Shown here: one piece after another, positions 7,637 through 15,444 of the stretch
Position numbering within the stretch: the stretch's first letter is position 1
How the letters are laid out: every line of letters begins with the position of its first letter
Assembly (NCBI GenBank): GCA_964607765.1
Contig: CAZSNT010000126.1
Coordinates: 1 to 31,184, forward strand
From: CAZSNT01 sp964607765
GTDB lineage: Bacteria > Verrucomicrobiota > Lentisphaeria > Oligosphaerales > JABHEG01
DNA length: 31,184 bases
Direction of reading: 5' to 3'
Notes under the pieces: generated by a model
Database searches by the model: none
The model's input: only the letters and a program-made list of their open reading frames with translations
Told to the model about the DNA's origin: nothing
Made by a program: the position numbers and the translations under genes

Positions 7637-7715
7637 GGCGGGCGCGGGTCCGGCGCCGTGCTGCGTCGGGCCGCTGACCGCAAGACACTGAACCTGTAAT
7701 GGAGAGAACACCCCA

Positions 7716-8471
7716 ATGGCCAGGAAACTACTCATTGCCGGCAACTGGAAAATGAACAAGACGGCGGCGGAGGCCCGCGAGTTCATCGATGAACTGAAGG
7801 GGCAGGCAGCCGAGATGAGCCATGTCGACATTCTCGTCTGTCCGACTTTCACATCACTGAGCGCCGCGGCCGCGGCCGCGGCCGGTACAGCCATCGCGGT
7901 CGGCGCCCAGAACGTGCATTGGGAGGCGTCCGGTGCCTACACCGCGGAGATCTCTGCCGAGATGCTGCTCGAGGTCCCCGTGGAATACGCGATTATCGGT
8001 CACAGCGAGCGCCGGCAGTATTTCGCCGAAACGGACGAGACCGTGAATGCGCGCCTCAAAGCCGCCCTCGGGGCCGGCCTCAAGCCCATTGTCTGTGTCG
8101 GCGAGACACTGGCGCAACGCGAAGCGGACGAGACCGAAGCCGTTGTGTCCGCACAGATCAGAGACGGCTTGGCCGGTCTCACCGCGGATGACATGGCGTC
8201 GACCACAGTCGCTTACGAACCCGTGTGGGCGATCGGCACGGGCGTCACGGCCAGCCCGGCACAGGCCCAGGACGTCCATGCTCTCATTCGGGGGCTGCTC
8301 CGGGACATGTTCGGGGATGTCGCCGAGCAGGTCCGCGTCCTCTACGGCGGCAGTGTGAAGGCCGCCAACGCGACTGAACTGATGGCGCAGGAAGACATTG
8401 ACGGTGGATTGGTGGGCGGAGCCAGTCTGACCGTTGACGCGTTTATCGGGATTATGCAGAACTGCAAATGA
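7716..8471 (+). CDS. tpiA: Triosephosphate isomerase
   Basis: This enzyme interconverts dihydroxyacetone phosphate and glyceraldehyde 3-phosphate. The 251-residue TIM barrel has all catalytic elements: N and K in GNWKMNK (substrate lysine), H in IIGHSERRQYF (electrophile), E in VAYEPVWAIGTG (base, start of the mobile loop), and the phosphate-binding YGGSVKAAN and GGLVGGASL. GGAGAG lies upstream of the ATG. The alanine-rich insert near residues 49-55 (LSAAAAAAAG) is mildly unusual but lies in a variable surface region. It is downstream of pgk and 30 bp upstream of the ECF sigma gene. Confidence 0.98.
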   Translation: MARKLLIAGNWKMNKTAAEAREFIDELKGQAAEMSHVDILVCPTFTSLSAAAAAAAGTAIAVGAQNVHWEASGAYTAEISAEMLLEVPVEYAIIGHSERRQYFAETDETVNARLKAALGAGLKPIVCVGETLAQREADETEAVVSAQIRDGLAGLTADDMASTTVAYEPVWAIGTGVTASPAQAQDVHALIRGLLRDMFGDVAEQVRVLYGGSVKAANATELMAQEDIDGGLVGGASLTVDAFIGIMQNCK

Positions 8472-8501
8472 TCCTGATCGGGAACAAACTGATACTCGTC
8501 C

Positions 8502-9092
8502 ATGTCGAATGAAACAGAAAATGTGGACGACCGTACTCTGATAGCCCGCTGCCAGGCGGGCGATTCGGGAGCGTTTGACACGCTTGTGGATCGCTACTCC
8601 GGGCGGGCGTATCAGATAGCGTATGGTGTACTCGGCAACCGGCAGGACGCAGAGGAAGTGGCGCAGGACGTGTTCGTGCGCATTCACAGAGCGCTGCCGA
8701 AGTTCAGAGGCGATTCGGAGTTCACAACCTGGATGTACCGCATTGCGGTGAACCTGTCCCGGAACAAGTACCGGTGGAACAGGAGCCGCGGCAGTCAGAC
8801 CACAATGAGTATTGACGCGCCGCTCGACAGGCGCGAGGACAGCGCTCCCGGTATGGACTTGCCTGAGGAGCGGCTTGGCCCTGATGAGATCTCCTCCCTC
8901 GAGGAGTTCAAGAGAACGATCAACGAGGAGCTGCAGAAGCTGCCGCCTCTGTATCGTGAAGCGCTTGTGCTCCGCAACGTGGAGCAGATGAGCTACGAGG
9001 ATATCGCGACCGCGCTTGACTGCAAACTTGGCACCATCAAATCACGGATTGCCAGGGCCAGGGAAGAGCTTCGAAAGAGGCTGAACATGTGA
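8502..9092 (+). CDS. ECF (RpoE-like) sigma factor
   Basis: A 196-residue group IV sigma factor. Region 2 (about residues 25-95) contains the core-binding and -10-melting sequence DAEEVAQDVFVRIHRALPKFRGDSEFTTWMYRIAVN. Region 4 (about 135-190) contains LPPLYREALVLRNVEQMSYEDIATAL followed by the -35-recognition helix GTIKSRIARAREELRK. A linker of about 40 residues lies between. The stop overlaps the next gene's GTG (GTGA), the standard arrangement for a sigma factor and its inhibitor. No strong Shine-Dalgarno sequence precedes the ATG, so translation may depend on the upstream tpiA message 30 bp away. Its regulon cannot be deduced here; a self-type ECF promoter was not seen. Confidence 0.94.
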   Translation: MSNETENVDDRTLIARCQAGDSGAFDTLVDRYSGRAYQIAYGVLGNRQDAEEVAQDVFVRIHRALPKFRGDSEFTTWMYRIAVNLSRNKYRWNRSRGSQTTMSIDAPLDRREDSAPGMDLPEERLGPDEISSLEEFKRTINEELQKLPPLYREALVLRNVEQMSYEDIATALDCKLGTIKSRIARAREELRKRLNM

Positions 9093-9997
9093 GCGAGAAT
9101 ACCATGGCTGTGAAGCAATGTCCAAATCCCGGCGAGTTGAGTGAGCTGGTGGATGGGGGGGCAACGCCCGCCATCGCGGACCACGTTCAGCATTGTGCCG
9201 CGTGCGCGGCGATCTGCGAGAGCTATCGCCGCATCGACACCGCCACGAAGGGCGCGCTCATGCCGCCCTCCGGCCTGGCGGTGCGAATCAAGGAACGCTG
9301 CCGAGCTCTTGACAGCTCGGCCAGCGATACGGGCGCGCCGCGCCCAATTCCGTTCTGGTCTTCGCGCGCGTTCCAGTATGCGCTGGCGGTCGCTTCGGTC
9401 GTGGTTTTGCTGGGCACGCTCACGTTGCCGCTGTTGCCGCTGGGACAGGCAACGGGTGGCGGCCAGCAGGCGGCGCAAGTCGAGCCGTCCGTTCACACGC
9501 CTGGTGCCGGGGTTGTCGCGCCGCCTGCGGCGGCTCACCAGCCTGTCGGAGAGCCGCGGCCGGCCCTTTGGACCATGGCTCCGGAGGACGGGGGCAATCT
9601 GATGAACGCCGGCAACGCTGCGATCTCACGGGTTGCGACCGATGGCTCCCCGGGTTATGTCGCGACCATGCCGGCCAAACGGGGGATGCGGCAGCGGGAC
9701 GCGGTGCCTGCGCGCGTGCGGCACGTGTGGGTTGCGGCGGATCTGGCCAACGCCAAGGGCGCCTTCGTCGATGCGCTGCCTGCCGAGACGTCCTACACTG
9801 TCCTGGACGAGCAGGAGGGCACGGTTGCTTTCCAAGTCATCCTGCCGGACTACAAGCTGCAGAAGCTCGTGGACGAGCTGTCGGAAGTGGGTCTGCCCCT
9901 TGTCTCTCCCGCAGTGCCGCAGCCCGGCGGCGCGGCAGACCTGCTTGTGACTGGGCGATCTGTGCGTTACGACGTGGAGTTTGTCCGCACCGAGTAG
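9089..9997 (+). CDS. Zinc-binding membrane anti-sigma factor
   Basis: A 302-residue protein with the arrangement of a ZAS-type anti-sigma factor. The N-terminal cytoplasmic domain holds the HxxxCxxC zinc motif (H32, C36, C39 in HVQHCAAC), followed by one transmembrane helix at about residues 94-117 and an extracytoplasmic part. That part begins with a proline/glycine-rich linker (about 120-200) and ends in a compact domain (about 215-302) with the pattern RHVWVAADLANAKGAFVDAL...EGTVAFQVILPDYKLQKLVDEL. I do not recognise this end domain; it may sense an envelope signal. Translation starts at a GTG overlapping the sigma gene by 4 bases, with AGAGG 8 bases upstream. It should hold the sigma factor at the membrane until signal-dependent release. 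Confidence 0.85.
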   Translation: MSENTMAVKQCPNPGELSELVDGGATPAIADHVQHCAACAAICESYRRIDTATKGALMPPSGLAVRIKERCRALDSSASDTGAPRPIPFWSSRAFQYALAVASVVVLLGTLTLPLLPLGQATGGGQQAAQVEPSVHTPGAGVVAPPAAAHQPVGEPRPALWTMAPEDGGNLMNAGNAAISRVATDGSPGYVATMPAKRGMRQRDAVPARVRHVWVAADLANAKGAFVDALPAETSYTVLDEQEGTVAFQVILPDYKLQKLVDELSEVGLPLVSPAVPQPGGAADLLVTGRSVRYDVEFVRTE

Positions 9998-10010
9998 CTT
10001 GGCTCTGTCC

Positions 10011-10032
10011 GAAGGGCTGTGTTTGGCCCTTC
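10011..10032. terminator. Hairpin between the convergent anti-sigma and dnaA genes
   Basis: GAAGGGC (10011-10017) and GCCCTTC (10026-10032) make a perfect 7-bp stem around an 8-base loop, 13 bp after the anti-sigma stop and 20 bp before the dnaA stop. It is followed by C-runs rather than T-runs. Its position fits a shared transcription boundary. Confidence 0.45.
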
Positions 10033-10052
10033 CCCCCCAATCCCCCCCCGAC

Positions 10053-11420
10053 TCAGCCCTTGATCTTGCGTTCGAGCAGGCTGACCTCGTGCCTCAGATC
10101 CGGGCTGTCACTGATTTTCCTCGTGACCAGCGTTTCGGCATGGAGGATCGTGGCGTGGTTGCGATTGAACCGTTCGCCGATGGTTGGGGATGAGAAGTTC
10201 GTCAGCCTGCGGCACAGGTACATGGCCACCTGCCGAGGGAACGCAATGTTCTGCGGCCGGCGTTTGCTGGTCATGTCTGCGAGTCGGATATCGTAGTGCT
10301 CCGCCACCGTCCGTTGGATCTGTTCGACAGTAACCAGGCTGGCAGACTCCTCGTCGAACACCGGGCGCAGGAGTTGGTCGGTCAACTCTTTGTTGACCGG
10401 GCTGCCCGTAACCGATGCGTAGGACACGAGCCGTACCAGGGCGCCCTCCAATCGTCGGATGTTGGACTTCACGCGGCTGGCAATGTAGAAAAGCAGCTCG
10501 TCGCTCAGCTTCTCCTCGTGATCCTGTTGCTTGCGTTTCAGGATGGCAATCCGCGTTTCGAGATCCGGCGGCTGGATATCCGTGGTCAATCCCCACTCGA
10601 AACGCGAGACCAGGCGCTTCTCCAAGCCGCCAATCTCGTGCGGCGGACGGTCCGATGCGAGAATGATCTGCTTGTGCGCGTTGTAGAGCGCGTTGAATGT
10701 GTGGAAGAACTCTTCCTGGCTCGAGTCTTTGCCCGCGAAGAAATGCACGTCGTCGATGAGCAATACATCCAGGCTGCGGTAGTGCTTGCGGAACCGCGCG
10801 ATCGTGTTGGCGCTCAAGGCGTTGATGTAGGAATTCAGAAACTCCTCGCTCGACAGGTACTCGATCCGCGCACGCTTGCGCCGACCCAGGATGTCCTGAG
10901 CAATGGCCTGAAGGATGTGCGTTTTGCCCAGGCCGGTGGGGCTGTGGATGAACAGCGGGTTGTACGCTTTGCCCGGAGACCGGGCCACAGCAGACGCGGC
11001 AGCGTGCGCAAACCGGTTGTTATCGCCAACCACAAACGTGTCAAACGTGAAGCGTCGATTGAAGCCCTCGAACTGCTTGGCGTCGTGCGAGAACAGACGC
11101 GCAATGGCGCCGCGGCCCTTCTTCTCTCCGCTGCTCGACGGAGCGCTCTCTGCGGGGGCTGGCACGATGGCTTCATGGCCGCTCTCGAAGCGGACTTCCG
11201 CCTGGAAGCCGGCCACATCCTCAAGCGTCTTGCTGATCAGGCCCCGGTAGTTCATGCTCAGCCAGTCGGAGAACATCTCGTTCGAGACGCCGAGCCTGCA
11301 GCCATCCTTGGTGATGTCCAGAGGAACAATGCCGGCAATCCAGCGATTGTACGTGTCCTCGTTCAGCAGCGTCCGGAGCTGACTGCAAACGTCTTGCCAA
11401 ATTTGCGCAGAGTTCTTCAT
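10053..11420 (-). CDS. dnaA: Chromosomal replication initiator DnaA
   Basis: The ATP-dependent protein that melts the replication origin. All four domains are visible in 455 residues: domain I (1-80, IWQDVCSQLRTLLNEDTYNRWI), a short linker (81-118), AAA+ domain III (119-340; Walker A PTGLGKTH at 161-168, Walker B LLIDD at 220-224, box VII RLVSRFEWGLTTDIQPP) and DNA-binding domain IV (350-455, FPRQVAMYL and the signature NHATILHA at 421-428). In that signature Asn replaces the usual Asp. The neighbours are not dnaN, recF or rpmH, and I found no DnaA-box cluster beside it. The ATG has no close Shine-Dalgarno sequence, and a small hairpin lies directly before it. Confidence 0.98.
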   Translation of the reverse strand: MKNSAQIWQDVCSQLRTLLNEDTYNRWIAGIVPLDITKDGCRLGVSNEMFSDWLSMNYRGLISKTLEDVAGFQAEVRFESGHEAIVPAPAESAPSSSGEKKGRGAIARLFSHDAKQFEGFNRRFTFDTFVVGDNNRFAHAAASAVARSPGKAYNPLFIHSPTGLGKTHILQAIAQDILGRRKRARIEYLSSEEFLNSYINALSANTIARFRKHYRSLDVLLIDDVHFFAGKDSSQEEFFHTFNALYNAHKQIILASDRPPHEIGGLEKRLVSRFEWGLTTDIQPPDLETRIAILKRKQQDHEEKLSDELLFYIASRVKSNIRRLEGALVRLVSYASVTGSPVNKELTDQLLRPVFDEESASLVTVEQIQRTVAEHYDIRLADMTSKRRPQNIAFPRQVAMYLCRRLTNFSSPTIGERFNRNHATILHAETLVTRKISDSPDLRHEVSLLERKIKG

Positions 11421-11797
11421 CGCGGTACTCGGGTACCTCTAGCAAAGACAAAAAAAGGGGGGCCGTGCGACGACACAGCAACCCATTGAGAAGCCGCCAA
11501 AACACTTTCCCCGCTTCCCGCTCCTTGTCTAATGAATCTAGCGATGGACGGCGCGCTTCGCAAGCCTCATTTTCAGTTTTTTCCGCGTCTTTGTTCCTCT
11601 TTTTTCGACAAAGTCGGAGCCGCGCTCGGGGCGATCGTGTGCACGGAGGGCGGCCCCGGGTCTGACCGGCGGTCTCCGTTCGCTTGGTGTGGTCCGTCGG
11701 CATCCATCCGGGCATGGGTCGAAACTTCTGCCCGTCGCCACTAGATTATCATGCCGGGCATTCCAATATTCCACCCCTTGGCGGAGGCTGCCACGCG
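11421..11797. other. 377-bp divergent region between dnaA and nagA
   Basis: No credible gene. It contains an A-run next to a G-run (about 11448-11462) and T-rich tracts between 11570 and 11620, so it is locally AT-richer than its surroundings. I searched for DnaA boxes (TTATNCACA and one-mismatch forms) by eye on both strands and found none. It must hold the dnaA and nagA promoters; a weak nagA candidate is TAGATT near 11744-11749. Confidence 0.6.
11424..11437 (-). promoter_or_regulatory. Hairpin immediately before the dnaA start codon
   Basis: GGTAC (11424-11428) and GTACC (11433-11437) pair around a 4-base loop, ending 3 bases before the dnaA ATG. The only purine-rich candidate ribosome site (AGAGG) overlaps the distal end of the stem, so the fold would either hide it or bring it closer to the start. 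Confidence 0.4.
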
Positions 11798-13003
11798 ATG
11801 AGCAACGCTGATTCTGCACACGATCTGATTCTGCGCGTTGATTACTGCTTCACTCCTCGGGAGACGATTCACAATGCATCGATTCTGTGCCGGAGTGGTC
11901 TGATCCAGGCGGTCGGCGGCTACTCCGCATTGCGTGTCCTGGAGGACATCCCGTCAGTCGATCTCACGGACTGCTGGGCTGTCCCCGGCCTGATTGACAC
12001 GCACATCCATGGCAGCAACGGGTTCGGGGCCATGGAACCGGACTCGGACGAGGGACTGGCAGCCATTTCGACATACCTGGCGACACACGGTGTCGGCTCG
12101 TTCGTTCTGACTGTCCTGTCTGCGCCGCAGCAGGAGATGCTGACTATTGTCGACACGCTCGCAGCCGCCTGCGAGCGCCGACAGCCGGGCGCATCCCTGG
12201 TGGGGTTGCATCTGGAAGGGCCGTACCTGAATCCGGCCAAGGCCGGCGCGCAGAGCGAGAGCAGCGTGCGTCCCGTCGACCTGGGCGAGGCCGCTGAGCT
12301 CGTCCGGGCGGCACAGGGCCGGCTCCGAACAATGACATTCGCCCCGGAACTGCCGGGCAGCGACGGGCTGATCGAGCTGTTGGGCGAGAGCGGTGTGACG
12401 CCGAGTATGGGGCACAGTCTGGCAGACGAAGAGAGAACCCGGCGTGCTGTGGCGGCCGGCGCGCGCCGCTGCACGCACGTTTTCAACGGTATGCCCAGCC
12501 TGGACCAGAGACACGGGACGTTGACGGCAGTCGCGCTGACCGATGATCACCTGACCATCGAACTGATTGTCGATGGTCGGCACGTACACCCGCGTATGAT
12601 CGACCTGGCCTGCCGCTCCAAGCCCAAATCGCAGGTGGTCGCCGTGTCGGATGCCGTGCAGGGCACCGGACTGCCCGACGGGACCTATCGCTACGGCGGT
12701 CAGGACGTCATCATCGAGGAGGGCACCAGCCGGCGCGCGTCTGACGGCAAGCTGGCCGGCGCCGTCCTGTCCCTGGACGAAGCGCTGCGCAACGTGAGGG
12801 ATTTTACCTCGCTGTCGGACACGGATGCAGTGGCTTGCGTGACCCAGAACGCGGCGCAGAGCGTCGGGCTGGACGACCGCGGCGTCATTCAGCCGGGGAA
12901 GCGCGCGGATCTGACCATCCTGGATGCTGACTGGCGCGTGGTCATGACCATGGTTGACGGCCGGATTGTGTTCGATCGGCGGCAGACCGCGGCGACTGAG
13001 TAG
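11798..13003 (+). CDS. nagA: N-acetylglucosamine-6-phosphate deacetylase
   Basis: This enzyme removes acetate from GlcNAc-6-phosphate in amino-sugar use and cell-wall recycling. The 401-residue amidohydrolase has the family motifs in order: the metal-site HIHG, HLEGPYLNPAKAGAQ, GHSLADEE, THVFNGMPSLDQRHG (usually THLFNAM), DGRHVHP, the catalytic Asp in SDAVQGTGLPDG, and GKLAGAVLSL near the end. The first His of the motif is preceded by PGLIDTHIHG, the standard amidohydrolase start. I chose the ATG at 11798 because GGAGG lies 10 bases upstream and the family begins here. No nagB or PTS gene is adjacent. It converges on the glycosyltransferase gene with only 7 bp between stops. Confidence 0.93.
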   Translation: MSNADSAHDLILRVDYCFTPRETIHNASILCRSGLIQAVGGYSALRVLEDIPSVDLTDCWAVPGLIDTHIHGSNGFGAMEPDSDEGLAAISTYLATHGVGSFVLTVLSAPQQEMLTIVDTLAAACERRQPGASLVGLHLEGPYLNPAKAGAQSESSVRPVDLGEAAELVRAAQGRLRTMTFAPELPGSDGLIELLGESGVTPSMGHSLADEERTRRAVAAGARRCTHVFNGMPSLDQRHGTLTAVALTDDHLTIELIVDGRHVHPRMIDLACRSKPKSQVVAVSDAVQGTGLPDGTYRYGGQDVIIEEGTSRRASDGKLAGAVLSLDEALRNVRDFTSLSDTDAVACVTQNAAQSVGLDDRGVIQPGKRADLTILDADWRVVMTMVDGRIVFDRRQTAATE

Positions 13004-13010
13004 CCGCTTG

Positions 13011-14192
13011 TCACGGCAGGTCCGGGGCGAATTCTTGGAGGCACTCCCTGTAGTTCTCCTCGATGACCTGCACCATGCGCTGCCAGGGGAAGCGTGCGCG
13101 GACCAGTTCGCGGCCCTTCGTTCCCATGCGGATCCTCTGTTCAGGATCGCGCAGCAGTGCCAGGATTGCATCGCCGACCGTCGTCACATCCCCGGCATCG
13201 CACAGGTGTCCCGTCGTCCCATCCAGAATGACCTCGGGAGTGCCGTCCAGCGCGAAACCGACTGCCGGAATGCCCGTGCCCAGTGCTTGGACAACAGTGC
13301 GCGGCAACCCCTCGCGCAGAGACAGGTGAGCCAGTACGTCCATCAGCGCGGTGTACCTCGGGATGTCCGCGGGAGGAACCAGACCGGTAAACACGAAGTT
13401 GTCCGAGAGCCCGACCCCCGCGATCTGGCGCTCGAGTTCCTCGCGCAGCATGCCGTCGCCCACAATGAGGAAGCGCACCTCAGGGAATTCCGCCACGATG
13501 CGGGGCGCGGCCGCGATCAGGTACTCGTGTCCCTTGAGCTCGAACAGGCGGGCAATCTTGCCGACAACCGGCGCGTTCTCAGGGATACCAAGCCTGGCGC
13601 GCAGCTTCGGGTCGGGCTTGCTGTCGAGGAACGTACTGATGTCCATGCCGCTGTAGACGACCCGGTACTTGTCGGCCGGGGCGACCCGGGCCGCTACGCA
13701 CTGGTCAATCATCGCCTGCGCAACCGCAAAAATGCGGTGACTTGCGCGCGCTGCAAGCCGCTCGGCATGGATGTAGAGCTGGTTCCTCCACCACGTCTGA
13801 TAGGGGTGGAACGCCTGTCCGTGGACGGTGTGGATGATGATCGGCGTACCCGCTTTGGCCGCAGCCAGTCGCCCCAACACACCCGCCTTCGACGAGTGCG
13901 TGTGGACAATGTCGAACTCCCCCTCCCGGAACGTGCGCGTGAGGGATCTGTAGGCTTTGAGGTCGGCCACGGGGGAGAGGTTGCGGACCAGGTTCGGTTC
14001 CACGACCAGTCTGAGCCCTGGCACGCTCTCGGTGGCAAGGAGCTCGCCCTCGGGGCCCGGCGAGGGCCCCGTGAGCAGCACAACGTCATGGCCGTGTTCA
14101 AGCAGACCGCGGACGGTGAACAGCGTGTTCTCCTGAGCGCCGCCGACGATCATCCGCGTGATCACGTGACAGATGCGCAGTGGCCGTTGCAC
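13011..14192 (-). CDS. GT4-family glycosyltransferase
   Basis: A 393-residue GT-B enzyme. The N-lobe starts with ICHVITRMIVGGAQENTLFTVRGL, the typical acceptor-side glycine loop, and contains DIVHTHSSKAGVLGRLAA. The C-lobe carries VVGKIARLFELKGHEYLIAAA and the nucleotide-sugar site GLPRTVVQALGTGIPAVGFALDGTPEVI; this has the family's E-x7-E spacing in part, but the first Glu appears as Pro-Arg-Thr. GT4 enzymes transfer sugars from nucleotide donors to lipids, glycans or proteins. Donor and acceptor are unknown. It starts at a GTG 5 bases after the ilvC stop and so is translationally coupled to ilvC, an odd pairing. GalE upstream in the same block could supply UDP-galactose. Confidence 0.9.
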   Translation of the reverse strand: MQRPLRICHVITRMIVGGAQENTLFTVRGLLEHGHDVVLLTGPSPGPEGELLATESVPGLRLVVEPNLVRNLSPVADLKAYRSLTRTFREGEFDIVHTHSSKAGVLGRLAAAKAGTPIIIHTVHGQAFHPYQTWWRNQLYIHAERLAARASHRIFAVAQAMIDQCVAARVAPADKYRVVYSGMDISTFLDSKPDPKLRARLGIPENAPVVGKIARLFELKGHEYLIAAAPRIVAEFPEVRFLIVGDGMLREELERQIAGVGLSDNFVFTGLVPPADIPRYTALMDVLAHLSLREGLPRTVVQALGTGIPAVGFALDGTPEVILDGTTGHLCDAGDVTTVGDAILALLRDPEQRIRMGTKGRELVRARFPWQRMVQVIEENYRECLQEFAPDLP

Positions 14193-14197
14193 GCCGG

Positions 14198-15298
14198 TCA
14201 GTTGGCCGCCCGGCCGCCAACGCCCTTCGTGTCAGCCGTGATCTCCCGAGCGGACTCGGTAGGACGCAGGCTTCTGGTTGCCGCCCCCGCACGCCACATC
14301 TCGGAGTCCGCGATCTCGCCAAGCTCCTTGGCCAGCTGATCCTGGTAGTTCGGCCCGCCGCATGTCTCGATCACGCGCGCTGTCTCGGCGCCGTTTCTGA
14401 CCCGCTCGTAGAGATCCTTGAAGACCGGCAGGACGGCGGCACGGAACTTCGGCTTCCAGTCCAGCGCACCGCGCTGCGCCGTGGCTGAGCAGTTGGCGTA
14501 CATCCAGTCCATACCGTTCTCGCTCACCAGCTTGATGAGACTCTCGGTGAGTTCCTCCACGGTCTCGTTGAACGCTTCGCTCGGGCTGTGGCCGTTGGCG
14601 CGCAGCACTTCGTACTGTGCCTCCATGACGCCTGCCAGACAGCCCATCAGCACGCCGCGCTCACCGGTCAGATCGCTGTAGACCTCGCCCTCGAATGTTG
14701 TGGGGAACAGGTAGCCCGAGCCCACACCGATGCCGAGAGCGATGCAGCGTTCGCGAGCCTTGCCGGTGGCGTCCTGAGCCACGGCGAAGCTGGAGTTGAT
14801 GCCGGCGCCGGAGAGGAAATTGCGGCGCACCGACGTGCCCGAGCCCTTCGGCGCGACCAGAATCACGTCCACGTCGTCCGGCGGGATCACGCCCGTCTGA
14901 TCTTTGTAGACAATCGAAAAGCCGTGCGAGAAGTAGAGGGCGTCGCCCGCGTTCAGGCAGCCTTTGATCGACGGCCAGATCGCCTTCTGCGCCGCATCGG
15001 AGACCAGCATCTGCACGATCGTGCCGCGGCTGGCAGCTTCTTCGATCTCGAACAGCGTCTCGCCGGGCACCCAGCCGTCGGCAACCGCCCGGTCCCAATC
15101 ACGCTCAAACCGTGATGCCTGACCCACGATGACGTTGAAGCCGTTGTCGCGCATGTTCAAGCCTTGCGCCGGGCCCTGAACGCCGTAACCGATGACCGCG
15201 ATCGTCTCGTCCTTCAGCGCCTCAAGCGCTTGCTCCATCGAGAACTCATCGCGAGTGATGACTTCTTCCTTCACCCCACCAAAATCAATAGTGGCCAT
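14198..15298 (-). CDS. ilvC: Ketol-acid reductoisomerase, fungal/Bacteroidetes-like type
   Basis: This enzyme catalyses the isomerisation and NAD(P)H reduction of acetolactate in valine, leucine and isoleucine synthesis. The 366-residue protein has the Rossmann start VIGYGVQGPAQGLNMRDNG (about 35-53), VAPKGSG (148-154), the metal-site region TTFEGEVYSDLTGERG (200-215), NGHSPSEAFNETVEE and the end ALDWKPKF...VLPVFKDLYE. These segments resemble yeast Ilv5 (for example GERG, DYMY/DWMY, GALDW) more than E. coli or B. subtilis IlvC. I chose the ATG at 15298 because AAGGAG lies 7 bases upstream. A promoter is visible at 15402-15429. No ilvB or ilvN gene is adjacent; a GT4 gene follows 5 bases later. 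Confidence 0.97.
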   Translation of the reverse strand: MATIDFGGVKEEVITRDEFSMEQALEALKDETIAVIGYGVQGPAQGLNMRDNGFNVIVGQASRFERDWDRAVADGWVPGETLFEIEEAASRGTIVQMLVSDAAQKAIWPSIKGCLNAGDALYFSHGFSIVYKDQTGVIPPDDVDVILVAPKGSGTSVRRNFLSGAGINSSFAVAQDATGKARERCIALGIGVGSGYLFPTTFEGEVYSDLTGERGVLMGCLAGVMEAQYEVLRANGHSPSEAFNETVEELTESLIKLVSENGMDWMYANCSATAQRGALDWKPKFRAAVLPVFKDLYERVRNGAETARVIETCGGPNYQDQLAKELGEIADSEMWRAGAATRSLRPTESAREITADTKGVGGRAAN

Positions 15299-15401
15299 GA
15301 CACACTCCTTCTCCGGCACTACCTATGAACACGTCGCGCGCGAGCCTTGCGGCCCGAGCGGTTCGACACCGTTTGCCTTCCTGGGCAAATAGGGAACGTC
15401 T

Positions 15402-15429
15402 AACATACCGTTTCGGCTCCCCTTTTCAA
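15402..15429 (-). promoter_or_regulatory. Probable ilvC promoter
   Basis: On the minus strand, TTGAAA (15424-15429) and TATGTT (15402-15407) are separated by 16 bases, giving a leader of about 95-100 bases before the ilvC ATG. A small hairpin (TTTGCC...GGCAAA, 15372-15389) lies early in the leader. I saw no branched-chain-amino-acid leader peptide and no T-box-like structure. Confidence 0.55.
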
Positions 15430-15444
15430 CCGGCAAGCGGCGGC

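Noticed and set aside
8481..8506. GGAAC and GTC as an ECF-type promoter for the sigma gene
   Set aside because: The spacing is 18 bases and the GTC lies inside the start of the coding sequence.
10296..11489. 397-codon frame opposite dnaA
   Set aside because: dnaA is unmistakable; the other frame is a codon-phase shadow.
12954..14339. 461-codon frame opposite the glycosyltransferase gene
   Set aside because: The GT4 motifs on the minus strand are clear; the opposite frame is Arg/Asp-rich and featureless.
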